Assembly (NCBI GenBank): GCA_016704655.1
Contig: JADIZR010000011.1
Location: 115,291 to 179,290 of the forward strand
Direction: 5' to 3'
DNA from: Pseudomonadota bacterium
Lineage (GTDB): Bacteria > Pseudomonadota > Gammaproteobacteria > Steroidobacterales > Steroidobacteraceae
Length of the DNA stretch: 64,000 nt
Shown here: positions 17,191 through 25,211 of the stretch, piece by piece
How positions within the stretch are numbered: position 1 is the stretch's first letter
How the letters are laid out: each line of letters opens with the position of its first letter
Made by a program: the position numbers and the translations under genes
The notes under the pieces: model-generated
Told to the model about the DNA's origin: nothing
The model's database searches: none
The model's input: the letters and a program-made list of their open reading frames with translations, nothing else

Positions 17191-18831
17191 ATGCTGCATT
17201 CAGCCCTGATTCGCAAATTCCATGGCCTGGTGCTGACGGCAGCGCTGCTGGTGACCGCACCCGCCAGCGCCGCAGGAACGTACGACGACCTCGTTGGCCT
17301 CTTTCACGAATGGCAGGCCTTCGAACGTCCTGCGCTACGCGACGGCGCACCCGACTACACCGCCCCCACGCTCGCTCGCAGGCACGCCGAGCTGCGCGTC
17401 TACCAGTCACGGCTGGCCGCGCTCGACCCGGCCGCCTGGCCGAAAGAACAACGTATCGATTTCGAACTCGTGCGTGCCCAGATGAACGGCCTCGACTTCG
17501 ACCTGCGGGTGCTGCAACCGTGGGCCCGTGACCCGGCGTATTACCAGTCGGTCTGGACGGAGATGAGCGACACGCCCGAGCACGAGGGGCCCGCACACCA
17601 CGGCCTGGTCGAGCTCTGGACGTATGCGTTTCCCTTGTCGCGCAGCGATGAGCAGAAACTGGCCCGCGAACTGCGGGTCGTGCCGCCGTTGCTTGCGCAG
17701 GCGCGTGGCAACCTGACCGGCAACGCCCGCGACCTCTGGCTGACGGGCATCGGCACGATGCAGGGACAGGTCGACAGCCTGGATGACCTTGCCGGCAGGA
17801 CTCGATCCTCGGGAGCCGAACTGCGACGTTCAATCGCGGACGCGAGGAAAGCCACCGTCGAATTCGTGGCCTGGCTGCAGGCGCAGGCGCCGTCGAAGAC
17901 CGGTCCGTCAGGCGTGGGCAAGGAAGCCTATGACTGGAACCTGCGGCACGTGCACCTGGTCCCGCTCACCTGGGACCAGGAAGTGATGTTGCTGCAGCGC
18001 GAGCTGGCACGGGCGCACGCGTCCCTGCGTTTCGAGGAGCAGCGCAATCGCGGGCTGCCGCAGCTCACGGCGGCATCGAGTCCGGAAGAATGGGACCAGC
18101 GCGCCAATGCTGCCGTGACCAAGTACCTGGCGTGGCTGAAGTCCAAGGACATCCTGGGCGTCGACGACTACCTCGACCCGGCGTTGCGCGAGCGAATCGG
18201 CCCGTACGCGCCGCCCGAGACACGCAACTTCTTCGGCATCGCGAGCCACTACGAACCGATCACGCTGTTCGCCCACTTCCAGCACTGGTTCGATCATGCC
18301 TGGCTCAAGCACGCGCCCAACCCGAGCTTGATCCGTCGCGAGGCCTGGCTGAACAACGTGTGGGACTCGCGCGCCGAGGGCACGGCGACGGCGATGGAGG
18401 AAATTATCCTGCACGCCGGCTACTACGACGACAATCCGCGCGCACGGGAGATCGTGTGGATCATGCTCGCACAGCGCTGCGCCCGCGGACTCGCCTCGCT
18501 CTACGCGCAGGCGAACCTGTTCGACCTGCAGCAGGCGAAGGCATTCCAGGTGGAGTGGACGCCGCGCGGATGGATGCGACCCGACCTCGACCTGCTGGGT
18601 TTCGAGCAGCAGCTCTACCTGCGGCAGCCGGGCTACGGCACGAGCTACGTGACCGGCAAACACCTGCTGGAAGAACTCATCAAGGATCGCTCGCACCAGC
18701 AGGGCGATGCGTTCACGCTGCGCGGCTTCTTCGACGAGTTCAACGCCGCCGGCATGATGCCGGTCTCGCTGATCCACTGGCAGCTGACCGGCGATGCAAG
18801 TCGGGTGCCGGCGCCACCCGCCACCGACTGA
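17191..18831 (+). CDS. Exported DUF885 family protein
   Basis: 546 residues with a signal peptide (LVLTAALLVTAPASAAG). The whole length is the helical DUF885 fold, distantly related to M3/M32 zinc carboxypeptidases. The segment RAEGTATAMEEIILHAGYYDD fits the place where family members have EGWALYxE. The usual zinc motif HExxPGHH just before it is not seen; that stretch reads HFQHWFDHAWLKH. It may therefore be inactive or use different ligands. It follows the second Crp/Fnr gene closely (18 bases), so it may be co-transcribed and is possibly a regulon member. Function unknown. Confidence 0.85.
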   Translation: MLHSALIRKFHGLVLTAALLVTAPASAAGTYDDLVGLFHEWQAFERPALRDGAPDYTAPTLARRHAELRVYQSRLAALDPAAWPKEQRIDFELVRAQMNGLDFDLRVLQPWARDPAYYQSVWTEMSDTPEHEGPAHHGLVELWTYAFPLSRSDEQKLARELRVVPPLLAQARGNLTGNARDLWLTGIGTMQGQVDSLDDLAGRTRSSGAELRRSIADARKATVEFVAWLQAQAPSKTGPSGVGKEAYDWNLRHVHLVPLTWDQEVMLLQRELARAHASLRFEEQRNRGLPQLTAASSPEEWDQRANAAVTKYLAWLKSKDILGVDDYLDPALRERIGPYAPPETRNFFGIASHYEPITLFAHFQHWFDHAWLKHAPNPSLIRREAWLNNVWDSRAEGTATAMEEIILHAGYYDDNPRAREIVWIMLAQRCARGLASLYAQANLFDLQQAKAFQVEWTPRGWMRPDLDLLGFEQQLYLRQPGYGTSYVTGKHLLEELIKDRSHQQGDAFTLRGFFDEFNAAGMMPVSLIHWQLTGDASRVPAPPATD

Positions 18832-18852
18832 TGCCGGACCTGGGCAACGGCT

Positions 18853-19234
18853 TCAGGCAATCTCGACGAACACGCGCAGCGCGACTCCGCGGTCGCGCCA
18901 CACCTTTTCCGCATCCGCGAAAATCGACCGGGCCGTATCGAACGACTCCGGGCGAGGTGGCCTGCAGTTCGCCGGCGTGGCGCAGCACGATCACGCAACC
19001 GCGTGCCCGGCGCGCACTCGCGAGATCGATGAGGCAGTCGAAGAACGCGTCCCAGTTGTGGCCGAACCAGCTCGGAAACCGCAGCACGTCGGCGCATCGT
19101 TCCAGCAGTTGCGCTTTGTCCACGCACCCCCTGAGGTCGACGACGTAGCACGGCCAGTCGAGCGACGACGCGAGCAGTTCGATGCCGCGCACGGTGTCGT
19201 CGGTCAGAACGACGTCTCGCATGAGCTCGGTCAT
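18853..19234 (-). CDS. Barstar family ribonuclease inhibitor, one frameshift
   Basis: The reading MTELMRDVVLTDDTV leads into a barstar fold: YVVDLRGCVDKAQLLERCAD, FPSWFGHNWDAFFDCLIDL and VIVLRHAGEL. FGHNWDAFFD is the barstar signature that covers the RNase active site. The frame breaks after LQATS; removing one base in the GGG at 18950-18952 restores PESFDTARSIFADAEKV and RGVALRVFVEIA, ending at TGA 18853-18855, about 126 residues. Cytoplasmic, no signal peptide. It overlaps the RNase gene by four bases (ATGA), the expected toxin-inhibitor pair. Confidence 0.88.
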
Positions 19235-19647
19235 GGGTGCGGCACCTCGATCCGGCGAAAGCTGCGGTAGTGATCGTCCGTGTAATAGAACTCGACCGGC
19301 GGGTTGCCCCCGCTCACGATCCGGCGAGCGCCGCGGTCGGGCGATCCCGGCGTCCGGACCGTGTACTCACGATAGTAGCCGGGGGGCTGCGCGGGCAGCC
19401 GGCCTTCGCGGTTCTGGAAGTGCGAGCCGTCACGGTCGTAGGGAAAGGGTCCGCCGGCCTCGATGAGCCGCAAGGTCTGCCGCGCCTCGGCCGGAAGTCC
19501 GGCGCTGTCGGGCTGCGGGCCCGCGGACCCCCAGTCGGACGCCACCTGAGATTCCGTGCGGGACCCCCGCGGGGTCTCGCGAGATAGCCAGCCGCTGGCC
19601 GCCGCAACGGCGAGACCGGCCAACAGGGCAATGCGAATCCAGCGCAT
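19231..19647 (-). CDS. Secreted guanyl-specific ribonuclease (barnase family)
   Basis: 138 residues with an N-terminal signal (IALLAGLAVAAASGW). The C-terminal domain is the microbial RNase fold: HFQNREGRLP, GYYREYTVRTPGSPDRGARRIVSGG and FYYTDDHYRSFRRI. The catalytic set known from barnase is present: Glu in REYTV, Arg in ARRIV and His in TDDHYRS. It would cut RNA after guanine outside the cytoplasm. The barstar gene follows with a four-base overlap, protecting the producer before export. It sits downstream of arginase with a 107-base gap, so co-expression with arginine use is possible but unproven. Confidence 0.88.
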   Translation of the reverse strand: MRWIRIALLAGLAVAAASGWLSRETPRGSRTESQVASDWGSAGPQPDSAGLPAEARQTLRLIEAGGPFPYDRDGSHFQNREGRLPAQPPGYYREYTVRTPGSPDRGARRIVSGGNPPVEFYYTDDHYRSFRRIEVPHP

Positions 19648-19754
19648 GGTACGAGACTGCCGCTCCCTGCATGTGGAACGCGCAGATTACCCTGCCATCG
19701 CTTGCGTCGAAAGCACTGCCTGGCTGCCGCGCGCAGGCGTGCCTCACGCCCGCA

Positions 19755-20669
19755 TCACTTGCGCATCAGGGTGCTCTTGCCGAACAGCGAACCGATGAGG
19801 TCCACCGCAACCTCGGCCGTGCGATTGCGGATGTCGAAGGCCGGATTGAGCTCGACGATGTCGAGGGAGGCCAGCCGGCCCGTGTCGGCCACCATTTCCA
19901 TGCAGAGCTGCGCCTCGCGGTAGGTCGGCCCGCCTGCAACCGTCGTGCCGACGCCGGGCGCGATGTCGGGGTCGAGAAAATCCACGTCGAGACTGACGTG
20001 AACGTGGGTGTCGTCATCGACGCCGAGCAGGGCCTGCTCCAGCGTGTACCGCATCCCCTTCTCGTCGATGTAACGCATGTCGAAGACTTCGATGCCCACT
20101 TCGTGCACGAAGCGCTTCTCGCCGGCGTCGACGCTGCGGATGCCGATCTGCCGCAGCTGCGCAGGATTGATCGCCGGCACCAGGCCGCCGATCGACACGA
20201 GTTCCGCCGGGCCGTGGCCGCACAGGCACGCGACCGGCATGCCGTGCACGTTGCCGCTGGGCGTGAGGACGTGCGTGTTGAAGTCGGCGTGCGCATCGAA
20301 CCAGAGCACGCGCAGCTTGCGCCCCGTGTCGCGGCAGTGCTTCGCGGCGGCGCTGATCGAGCCGATCGCGAGACTGTGATCGCCGCCGAGCAGCATCGGC
20401 AGTCGCCCCGCGGCGAGCTCTTCGAGCACTGCTTCGTGCACGAGTCGATTCCACTCGGTCACCTCCGGCAAGTGGCGGTAGCCACTGACCGGCGGTTGCC
20501 AGGGATTCGGCGGACCGCCCAGGTTGCCGCGGTCGATCACCTCGAGACCCTGCGCTTCGAGCACGGACTGCAGCTGCGCGACACGCAACGCTTCCGGGCC
20601 CATCGAGGCGCCGCGTGCACCCGCGCCGACGTCGGTGGGCGCGCCGATCAGCGTGATGATGCCGGTCAT
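19755..20669 (-). CDS. rocF: Arginase
   Basis: 304 residues with all arginase manganese motifs in order: GGDHSLAIG near residue 95, WFDAHADFNTH near 120, GNVHGMP, and SLDVDFLDPDIAPG near 230, plus the C-terminal DIVELNPAFD. It hydrolyses arginine to ornithine and urea in the cytoplasm. It starts nine bases after the ornithine cyclodeaminase stop, so arginine can be taken through ornithine to proline by one operon. The opening MTGIITLIGAPTDVGAGARG is the normal N-terminus. Confidence 0.95.
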   Translation of the reverse strand: MTGIITLIGAPTDVGAGARGASMGPEALRVAQLQSVLEAQGLEVIDRGNLGGPPNPWQPPVSGYRHLPEVTEWNRLVHEAVLEELAAGRLPMLLGGDHSLAIGSISAAAKHCRDTGRKLRVLWFDAHADFNTHVLTPSGNVHGMPVACLCGHGPAELVSIGGLVPAINPAQLRQIGIRSVDAGEKRFVHEVGIEVFDMRYIDEKGMRYTLEQALLGVDDDTHVHVSLDVDFLDPDIAPGVGTTVAGGPTYREAQLCMEMVADTGRLASLDIVELNPAFDIRNRTAEVAVDLIGSLFGKSTLMRK

Positions 20670-20678
20670 CGCCGCACC

Positions 20679-21752
20679 TCAAGCCGTCTTGCGCTTGCGC
20701 GGCCGAGCGGCCTTGCAACCAGCCAGCGTCCCGCCGAACAGGTCCTTCGGGTCGTCCAGGACCGGCACCAGGTCGAGATCACGGCGGCCAAGCCGCTGCT
20801 GCGAGATGAGGGCGTGCAGGAACCGCAACGCCGAGTAATCTTCCAGCGCGAAGCCGACGGAATCGAACAGCGTGATATCGCTCGCCGAGCGTCGCGCCAC
20901 CGCTTCGCCGCGCAGCACCTGCGCGAGCTCGATCACGGGATAGTCCGCGGGCATCTGCTGGATTTCGCCCTCGATCCGCGATTGCGGCTCGAACTCGACC
21001 ACCACGCGCATGTCCGGCAGCCGCAGGATGTCCGCGTGCAACTCCGTCTTGCCCGGACAGTCGCCGCCGACGCCGTTGATGTGCATGCCGGGCGCGATCA
21101 TCGGCGGCGTCAGGATGACGGCGTTGCGCTTGTCCGCCGTGACGGTGGTGACGATGTCCGCGCCTTTGCAGGCCTCAGACGCAGAATGTGTTCGCACCAC
21201 TCGCAGGTCAGCCAGCTCCGGCATCGCCGCAAGGTTGCGCACCAGCTTGGCCGTAGCCAGCGGGTCGACGTCGTAAACGCGCAGTTCGCGGATACCGCAC
21301 AGGCGATGGAACGCGATGGCCTGGAACTCGCTCTGCGCACCGTTGCCGATCAACGCCATCACGCGGCTGTCGGGACGAGCCAGCTGTTGCGCGGCCAGGG
21401 CCGACGTCGCGGCCGTCCGCAATGCAGTCGTCACCGTAAGTTCCGAGAGCAGCAACGGGTAACCCGTGTCGACGTCGGCCAGCACGCCGAACGCAGTCAC
21501 GGTCAGCAGGCCCGCGGCGGTGTTCTTGGGATGACCGTTGACGTACTTGAAGGAGTACAGCTTGCCGTCGGTCGCCGGCATCAGCTCGATGACGCCGACG
21601 GGCGAATGGCTCGCAAGTCGCGGCGCCTTTTCGAATTCCGGCCAGCGCCGGTAATCCGCCTCGATTTCGCCCGCCAGCCGGGCCATGAATTCCGCCGGTC
21701 CGAGCGCGTTCACGATGCGCTGGATGTCACTGACGCCGATGTAATCAACCAT
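20679..21752 (-). CDS. Ornithine cyclodeaminase family protein
   Basis: 357 residues from ATG 21752, which has AGGGGC upstream; the open frame runs to 21830 but that part is a leader. It is an OCD/mu-crystallin protein: substrate region SFKYVNGHPKNT, then a Rossmann NAD site ALIGNGAQSEFQ, then GVGGDCPGKTELH with the catalytic Asp-type segment. It is expected to turn ornithine into proline and ammonia with bound NAD. Family members include other imino-acid reductases, but adjacency to arginase and an Lrp regulator supports the ornithine role. Transcribed from the divergent region at 21753-21918. Confidence 0.9.
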   Translation of the reverse strand: MVDYIGVSDIQRIVNALGPAEFMARLAGEIEADYRRWPEFEKAPRLASHSPVGVIELMPATDGKLYSFKYVNGHPKNTAAGLLTVTAFGVLADVDTGYPLLLSELTVTTALRTAATSALAAQQLARPDSRVMALIGNGAQSEFQAIAFHRLCGIRELRVYDVDPLATAKLVRNLAAMPELADLRVVRTHSASEACKGADIVTTVTADKRNAVILTPPMIAPGMHINGVGGDCPGKTELHADILRLPDMRVVVEFEPQSRIEGEIQQMPADYPVIELAQVLRGEAVARRSASDITLFDSVGFALEDYSALRFLHALISQQRLGRRDLDLVPVLDDPKDLFGGTLAGCKAARPRKRKTA

Positions 21753-21843
21753 GGTCGTGCCCCTGTCCGGGCCGCCAGAGAACAAGGAATAGCGGGCCCG
21801 ATGCAGCATCATCAGGCCCACGTGAGCCAACAGGAAGCCAGCA

Positions 21844-21886
21844 GACCAATCGATCTGGTCTATAATTCGATCGATTCGCCAGTCAA
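21844..21886 (-). promoter_or_regulatory. Promoter and candidate Lrp operator for the arginine operon
   Basis: On the minus strand TTGACT (21881-21886) and TATAGA (21859-21864) are 16 bases apart, a good sigma-70 promoter about 100 bases before ornithine cyclodeaminase. The -10 overlaps an inverted repeat GACCA...TGGTC (21844-21860) and ATCGAT-rich sequence. A half repeat, CGATTCGCCAG and CGATTCGTCAG, lies toward the divergent Lrp gene. These are likely Lrp contact sites, which is inference. Confidence 0.6.
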
Positions 21887-21918
21887 TTTGAACGATTCGT
21901 CAGAACAGCGAGTACCGC

Positions 21919-22341
21919 ATGGACGACCTGGACCGCCAACTCATCGGCCTCCTGCGAGGCAACGCCCGCCTTCCCGCGGCAACCGTTGCGCGCACCCTCC
22001 GCGTGGCCCGCGGCACGGTGCAGAACCGCATCGCCCGGCTCGAGCAGGAAGGCGTGATTGCGGGCTACACCGTCCGCCTGGCAGCACCGGACGGTGACCG
22101 CCGCATCACGGCGCTGATGCTGATCGCGGTCGAGGGCAACAACGTCGAGAAAGTGCTGCGCTCGCTGCGAGGTGACGCGTCGGTGACTACGCTGCACACG
22201 ACGAACGGCCGCTGGGACATCATCGCCGAGTTGCGCGCCGACACGCTCGAGGAGTTCGACCGCGTGCTGAGCCGCATCCGCCGCATCGAAGGCGTGGCCA
22301 ACTCCGAGACCAACCTGCTGCTCTCGACGCACAAGTACTGA
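21919..22341 (+). CDS. Lrp/AsnC family transcriptional regulator
   Basis: 140 residues. N-terminal winged HTH: DDLDRQLIGLLRGNARLPAATVARTL and GTVQNRIARLEQEGVIAGYTV. C-terminal RAM (ligand-binding, oligomerisation) domain: ALMLIAVEGNNVEKVLRSL, TTNGRWDIIAELRADTLEEFD. It is divergent from the ornithine cyclodeaminase-arginase operon, the classic layout for a local activator that senses arginine or ornithine. The shared region carries a promoter and repeats (21844-21886). Confidence 0.93.
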   Translation: MDDLDRQLIGLLRGNARLPAATVARTLRVARGTVQNRIARLEQEGVIAGYTVRLAAPDGDRRITALMLIAVEGNNVEKVLRSLRGDASVTTLHTTNGRWDIIAELRADTLEEFDRVLSRIRRIEGVANSETNLLLSTHKY

Positions 22342-22400
22342 CTGCGCGCGGCTGTATCATGCGGCCCCGTGTCGAGCGCGCGGACGACCCAGGAGGACTC

Positions 22401-23096
22401 ATGTACGAGATCTACATCGGCAACAAGAACTATTCCTCGTGGTCGCTGCGGCCATGGGTCCTGCTGCGTGCCCGCGGCATTCCCTTCGTCGAACACGTCA
22501 AGCCGTTTGTGCGCGGCTCGAACTTCGATGCGTTCCGTGCCTTCTCGCCCTCGGGCAAGGTGCCGTGCCTGCGCGATGGCGCCACCGTGGTGTGGGACTC
22601 CCTCGGCATCAGCGAGTTTCTGGCCGAGCGCCACCCCGGCCTGTGGCCAGCCGACGCCGCGGCACGCATATGGGCACGCTGCGCGGCTGCCGAAATGCAT
22701 TCGGGCTTCGCCACGCTCCGCGGCATCTGCACGATGAACGTCGGCTTGCGCGTCAAGCTGCACGCCCAGCCGCCCGCACTCGTCGCGGACATCCGCCGCA
22801 TCGACGAACTGTGGAACGAAGGCCTGTCGCGCTTCGGCGGGCCGTTCCTCGCCGGCCCCGACTTCACGGTGGTCGACGCGTTCTACTGCCCGGTGGCTTA
22901 CCGCGTGCGTACCTACGGCATCGACATGACGGGCAAGGCCGCGCAGTACGTGCAGCGGCTGCTGGACCTGCCCGCGATGCGCGAGTGGGAGCAGGCAGCG
23001 CTCGCCGAAACGTGGCGTGAACTCGACCACGAGGCGGAGGCACTGCAGGTCGGCGTCGTCACGGCCGACTATCGCGTGCCGGCCGCTGCGCCATGA
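22401..23096 (+). CDS. Glutathione S-transferase family protein
   Basis: 231 residues from ATG 22401, set by AGGAGG eight bases upstream; the frame is open from 22359 but not needed. Thioredoxin-like N-domain: YIGNKNYSSWSLRPWVLLRA and FSPSGKVPCLRDG, with DSLGISEFLAE as the glutathione site. The helical C-domain reads FAGPDFTVVDAFYCPVAYRV. It resembles the YfcF-like group whose SSWSLRP motif carries the active-site Ser. Substrate unknown. The stop overlaps the slyX start (ATGA). Confidence 0.92.
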   Translation: MYEIYIGNKNYSSWSLRPWVLLRARGIPFVEHVKPFVRGSNFDAFRAFSPSGKVPCLRDGATVVWDSLGISEFLAERHPGLWPADAAARIWARCAAAEMHSGFATLRGICTMNVGLRVKLHAQPPALVADIRRIDELWNEGLSRFGGPFLAGPDFTVVDAFYCPVAYRVRTYGIDMTGKAAQYVQRLLDLPAMREWEQAALAETWRELDHEAEALQVGVVTADYRVPAAAP

Positions 23097-23293
23097 GCGA
23101 GCGCATCGACGCGCTCGAATTCAAGGTGGCGCACCTCGAGCGGGCGCTGCAGGAGTTGAGCGACGTCGTCTATCGGCAGCAGCGCGAGCTCGACTCGCTG
23201 CGCGACCGCAACCAGCAACTGCACGAACAGCTGCAGCAACTCGAGGAACGGGGCGGCGACCCGAACCGGGTCGAGATTCCGCCGCACTACTGA
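23093..23293 (+). CDS. slyX: SlyX family protein
   Basis: 66 residues, a single coiled coil: RIDALEFKVAHLERALQEL, then DVVYRQQRELDSLRDRNQQL, ending RVEIPPHY. The conserved PPHY tail identifies SlyX. The role is unknown. The start overlaps the GST stop, and the next gene begins one base after its stop, so three genes form one operon. Confidence 0.92.
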   Translation: MSERIDALEFKVAHLERALQELSDVVYRQQRELDSLRDRNQQLHEQLQQLEERGGDPNRVEIPPHY

Positions 23294-23294
23294 C

Positions 23295-23717
23295 GTGGCG
23301 ACGCATCCACTGAGCGGAGCCAAGGCCGGCTGGGTCGCATACGCCGCAGTGCTCACGTTCGGCGTGCTCGCGGGCGAGGCGGCGAATCTCTCGCGCGGCA
23401 GCGAGGTCAGCGCCCTGACGCTCGCCAACTGGACGCTGAGCGCCGCACTGTTGACCGCGCTCTGGGGCTTCGCGTTGCGGCGTCGCATCGGCAGCGAACG
23501 CTACTGGCGAGCGGCGTTCTGGCTGGTGCTGTTCGCCAACTCCGTCATGCTCATCCCGGTGCTGCTGGGCGACCATGCCGTTGCAATGTTCACCGCAGCG
23601 CTCACGTTGCTGATCGTCCCGGCGTACCTGGCCGCTTACTTCTACGCGTATCGCAGTCCCGACCTCTGGACGAGTACGGGTGGGTCGGACCCGAAGTCGG
23701 CAACGCGGGCGGGATGA
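23295..23717 (+). CDS. Hypothetical four-helix membrane protein
   Basis: 140 residues from GTG 23295. Four hydrophobic segments: GWVAYAAVLTFGVLAGEAA, LANWTLSAALLTALWGFAL, AAFWLVLFANSVMLIPVLL and VAMFTAALTLLIVPAYLAAYFYAY. No family was recognised. It is the last gene of the GST-slyX operon and is followed by a strong hairpin. Confidence 0.75.
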   Translation: MATHPLSGAKAGWVAYAAVLTFGVLAGEAANLSRGSEVSALTLANWTLSAALLTALWGFALRRRIGSERYWRAAFWLVLFANSVMLIPVLLGDHAVAMFTAALTLLIVPAYLAAYFYAYRSPDLWTSTGGSDPKSATRAG

Positions 23718-23727
23718 CGACGGAACG

Positions 23728-23761
23728 GGGCCAGGGCGACTTCGTTCAGCCGCCCTGGCCC
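23728..23761 (+). terminator. Strong hairpin, probable terminator
   Basis: Perfect 11-base arms GGGCCAGGGCG (23728-23738) and CGCCCTGGCCC (23751-23761) with a 12-base loop, starting 11 bases after the stop of the membrane protein gene. No T run follows. The HU gene ends just beyond on the other strand, so it may serve both convergent transcripts. Confidence 0.7.
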
Positions 23762-23784
23762 TGAGCAACGACGAGGGAGAGTCG

Positions 23785-24174
23785 TCAGGCCTTGGCGGCG
23801 TCCTTCAGCTTCTTCATCGGACGCACCTTGACCTTTACGGTCGCGGGCTTGGCCTTGAAGATGGTTTCTTCACCCGTGAACGGGTTGATGCCCTTGCGCG
23901 CTTTCTTTGCAGGCACGCTGGTGACGGTGATCTTCAATAGTCCCGGCAGCATGAAGGTGCGCGGGCCCTTCTTGCTGATCGAGACACGGATCGTGTCTTC
24001 GAGGGCAGCGAGCAATGCGCGCACGTCCTTGCCGGCGACCTGCGCCGCCTCTGCGAGGTGAGCGACCAGTGCGGACTTGGTCAGCACCGTCTTGATCGAT
24101 TGCGGGGCCTTCGGGCTCGACTTGCGGGTGGGCTTCTTCGCAGACTTCTTCACGGACTTTTTGGCTTTGGCCAT
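23785..24174 (-). CDS. HU-family DNA-binding protein with lysine-rich tail
   Basis: 129 residues. The first 26 are a basic, Ala/Pro/Lys tail (MAKAKKSVKKSAKKPTRK) like the tail of eukaryotic H1. The HU/IHF body follows: LTKSALVAHLAEAAQVAGKD, a beta arm segment GPRTFMLPGLLKITV and KKARKGINPFTGEE, then KAKPATVKVKVRPMKKLKDA. The body keeps the HU core including the GINPFTGE arm. It would bind and bend DNA without sequence preference; the tail adds charge-based contacts. Single gene, with the terminator-like hairpin downstream. Confidence 0.92.
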   Translation of the reverse strand: MAKAKKSVKKSAKKPTRKSSPKAPQSIKTVLTKSALVAHLAEAAQVAGKDVRALLAALEDTIRVSISKKGPRTFMLPGLLKITVTSVPAKKARKGINPFTGEETIFKAKPATVKVKVRPMKKLKDAAKA

Positions 24175-24318
24175 CGGAGTTGTTGAACCTCTGAGCGGGT
24201 GAGTGATCGCGCCAACGGACTATGCCGTGCGTGATGCGCACGGTAGGCGAATGGCGTGCAGAAGCCAAGGGGTACGGTGACGTGCTAACCGATAATCAGC
24301 GAAGGTCAGCTTCTCGGC

Positions 24319-25125
24319 CTAATCGCTCTTCAGCCGCACCCCCACTTCGAGCAGGCCCGGCCGCTCCACGATCGCGTTCTGGCCGAACTTCACGCCGTGC
24401 AGGGCACCATCCCAGCGATACGTCTTCAACGTACGCAGGGGTTCATTGCCCTGCAGCACAGCAGTGGCCTGGTCCGTCGTCGTGATGATGCAGCGCGTGC
24501 AGGGTTTCACGATCTGCAGCCGCATCTGCTCGCTTTCGAGACCGCGGATCGAGTCTTCGGCGTAAGGCGCACAGCCATCCAGAAACACGTTGGGCCGGAA
24601 GCGATCGACCGGCAGCGGTGACGGCAGGCGCGCATTGAGGTCATCGAGCGAGGCGCGCGAAAGCACCAGCACCGGGTAGCCGTCGGCAAACGCGCTCGTG
24701 CCAGCGAGCCCCTGTGACCACGCGGGATCCGTGGGTCGCGGGCGAGAGTCGTCGAAACGCACCAGCCGGACATCGCGGCGCAGGTGCTCGCCGAACCAGT
24801 CCGCGGCGGCCTGCCCCTCGTCGACGGCCAGCACATGATCGCGCCAGACGGTGACCTCGACCGACGCTGAGCGAACCGGTCGCTGCAGCGGCACGGCCAG
24901 CGTGGGCAAGCCCGGCGCCGTGAGTTCAAGGTGATCATCGTGCAGTGCCGTGCCGACCAGCGCCAGCCGCGGCGCTTCACGCTGCGTCAGGAAACGGCCG
25001 TCATGCGACACCACCATCCACTCGCGATCGTACTGCAGCCCACGCGGTGTCAACTGCGCCTGCAGCAGTTGGATGCCGCGACAGGACTTGACGGGGTAGA
25101 CAAAGAGCGAGGCGAGCGTGATCAC
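24319..25125 (-). CDS. MOSC domain-containing protein (YcbX-like)
   Basis: 268 residues from GTG 25125 (VITLASLFVYPVKSCRGIQL), the normal N-terminus of this family. The MOSC N-domain reads RGLQYDREWMVVSHDGRFLTQRE. The MOSC domain has FRPNVFLDGC and the conserved Cys in IVKPCTRCIITTTDQ that binds the molybdenum cofactor in mARC and YcbX. These proteins reduce N-hydroxylated compounds with a redox partner; the fused ferredoxin domain of E. coli YcbX is absent. The reading stays open to 25959, but that extension is the antisense shadow of the gene at 25212-27545. No ribosome site is obvious. Confidence 0.88.
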   Translation of the reverse strand: MITLASLFVYPVKSCRGIQLLQAQLTPRGLQYDREWMVVSHDGRFLTQREAPRLALVGTALHDDHLELTAPGLPTLAVPLQRPVRSASVEVTVWRDHVLAVDEGQAAADWFGEHLRRDVRLVRFDDSRPRPTDPAWSQGLAGTSAFADGYPVLVLSRASLDDLNARLPSPLPVDRFRPNVFLDGCAPYAEDSIRGLESEQMRLQIVKPCTRCIITTTDQATAVLQGNEPLRTLKTYRWDGALHGVKFGQNAIVERPGLLEVGVRLKSD

Positions 25126-25211
25126 GCTCGCTAGGATAACGCAGCGGCGAGGAGATTCCCCTCGTGGATCGCGTCGCCCGGGGACGAGCGAAGCCGCGAA
25201 GATCCCTGGTG

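Noticed and set aside
19671..22097. 808-codon plus-strand open frame
   Set aside because: It is antisense to arginase and ornithine cyclodeaminase, both with full family motifs; the plus-strand reading is His/Arg-rich with no family resemblance.
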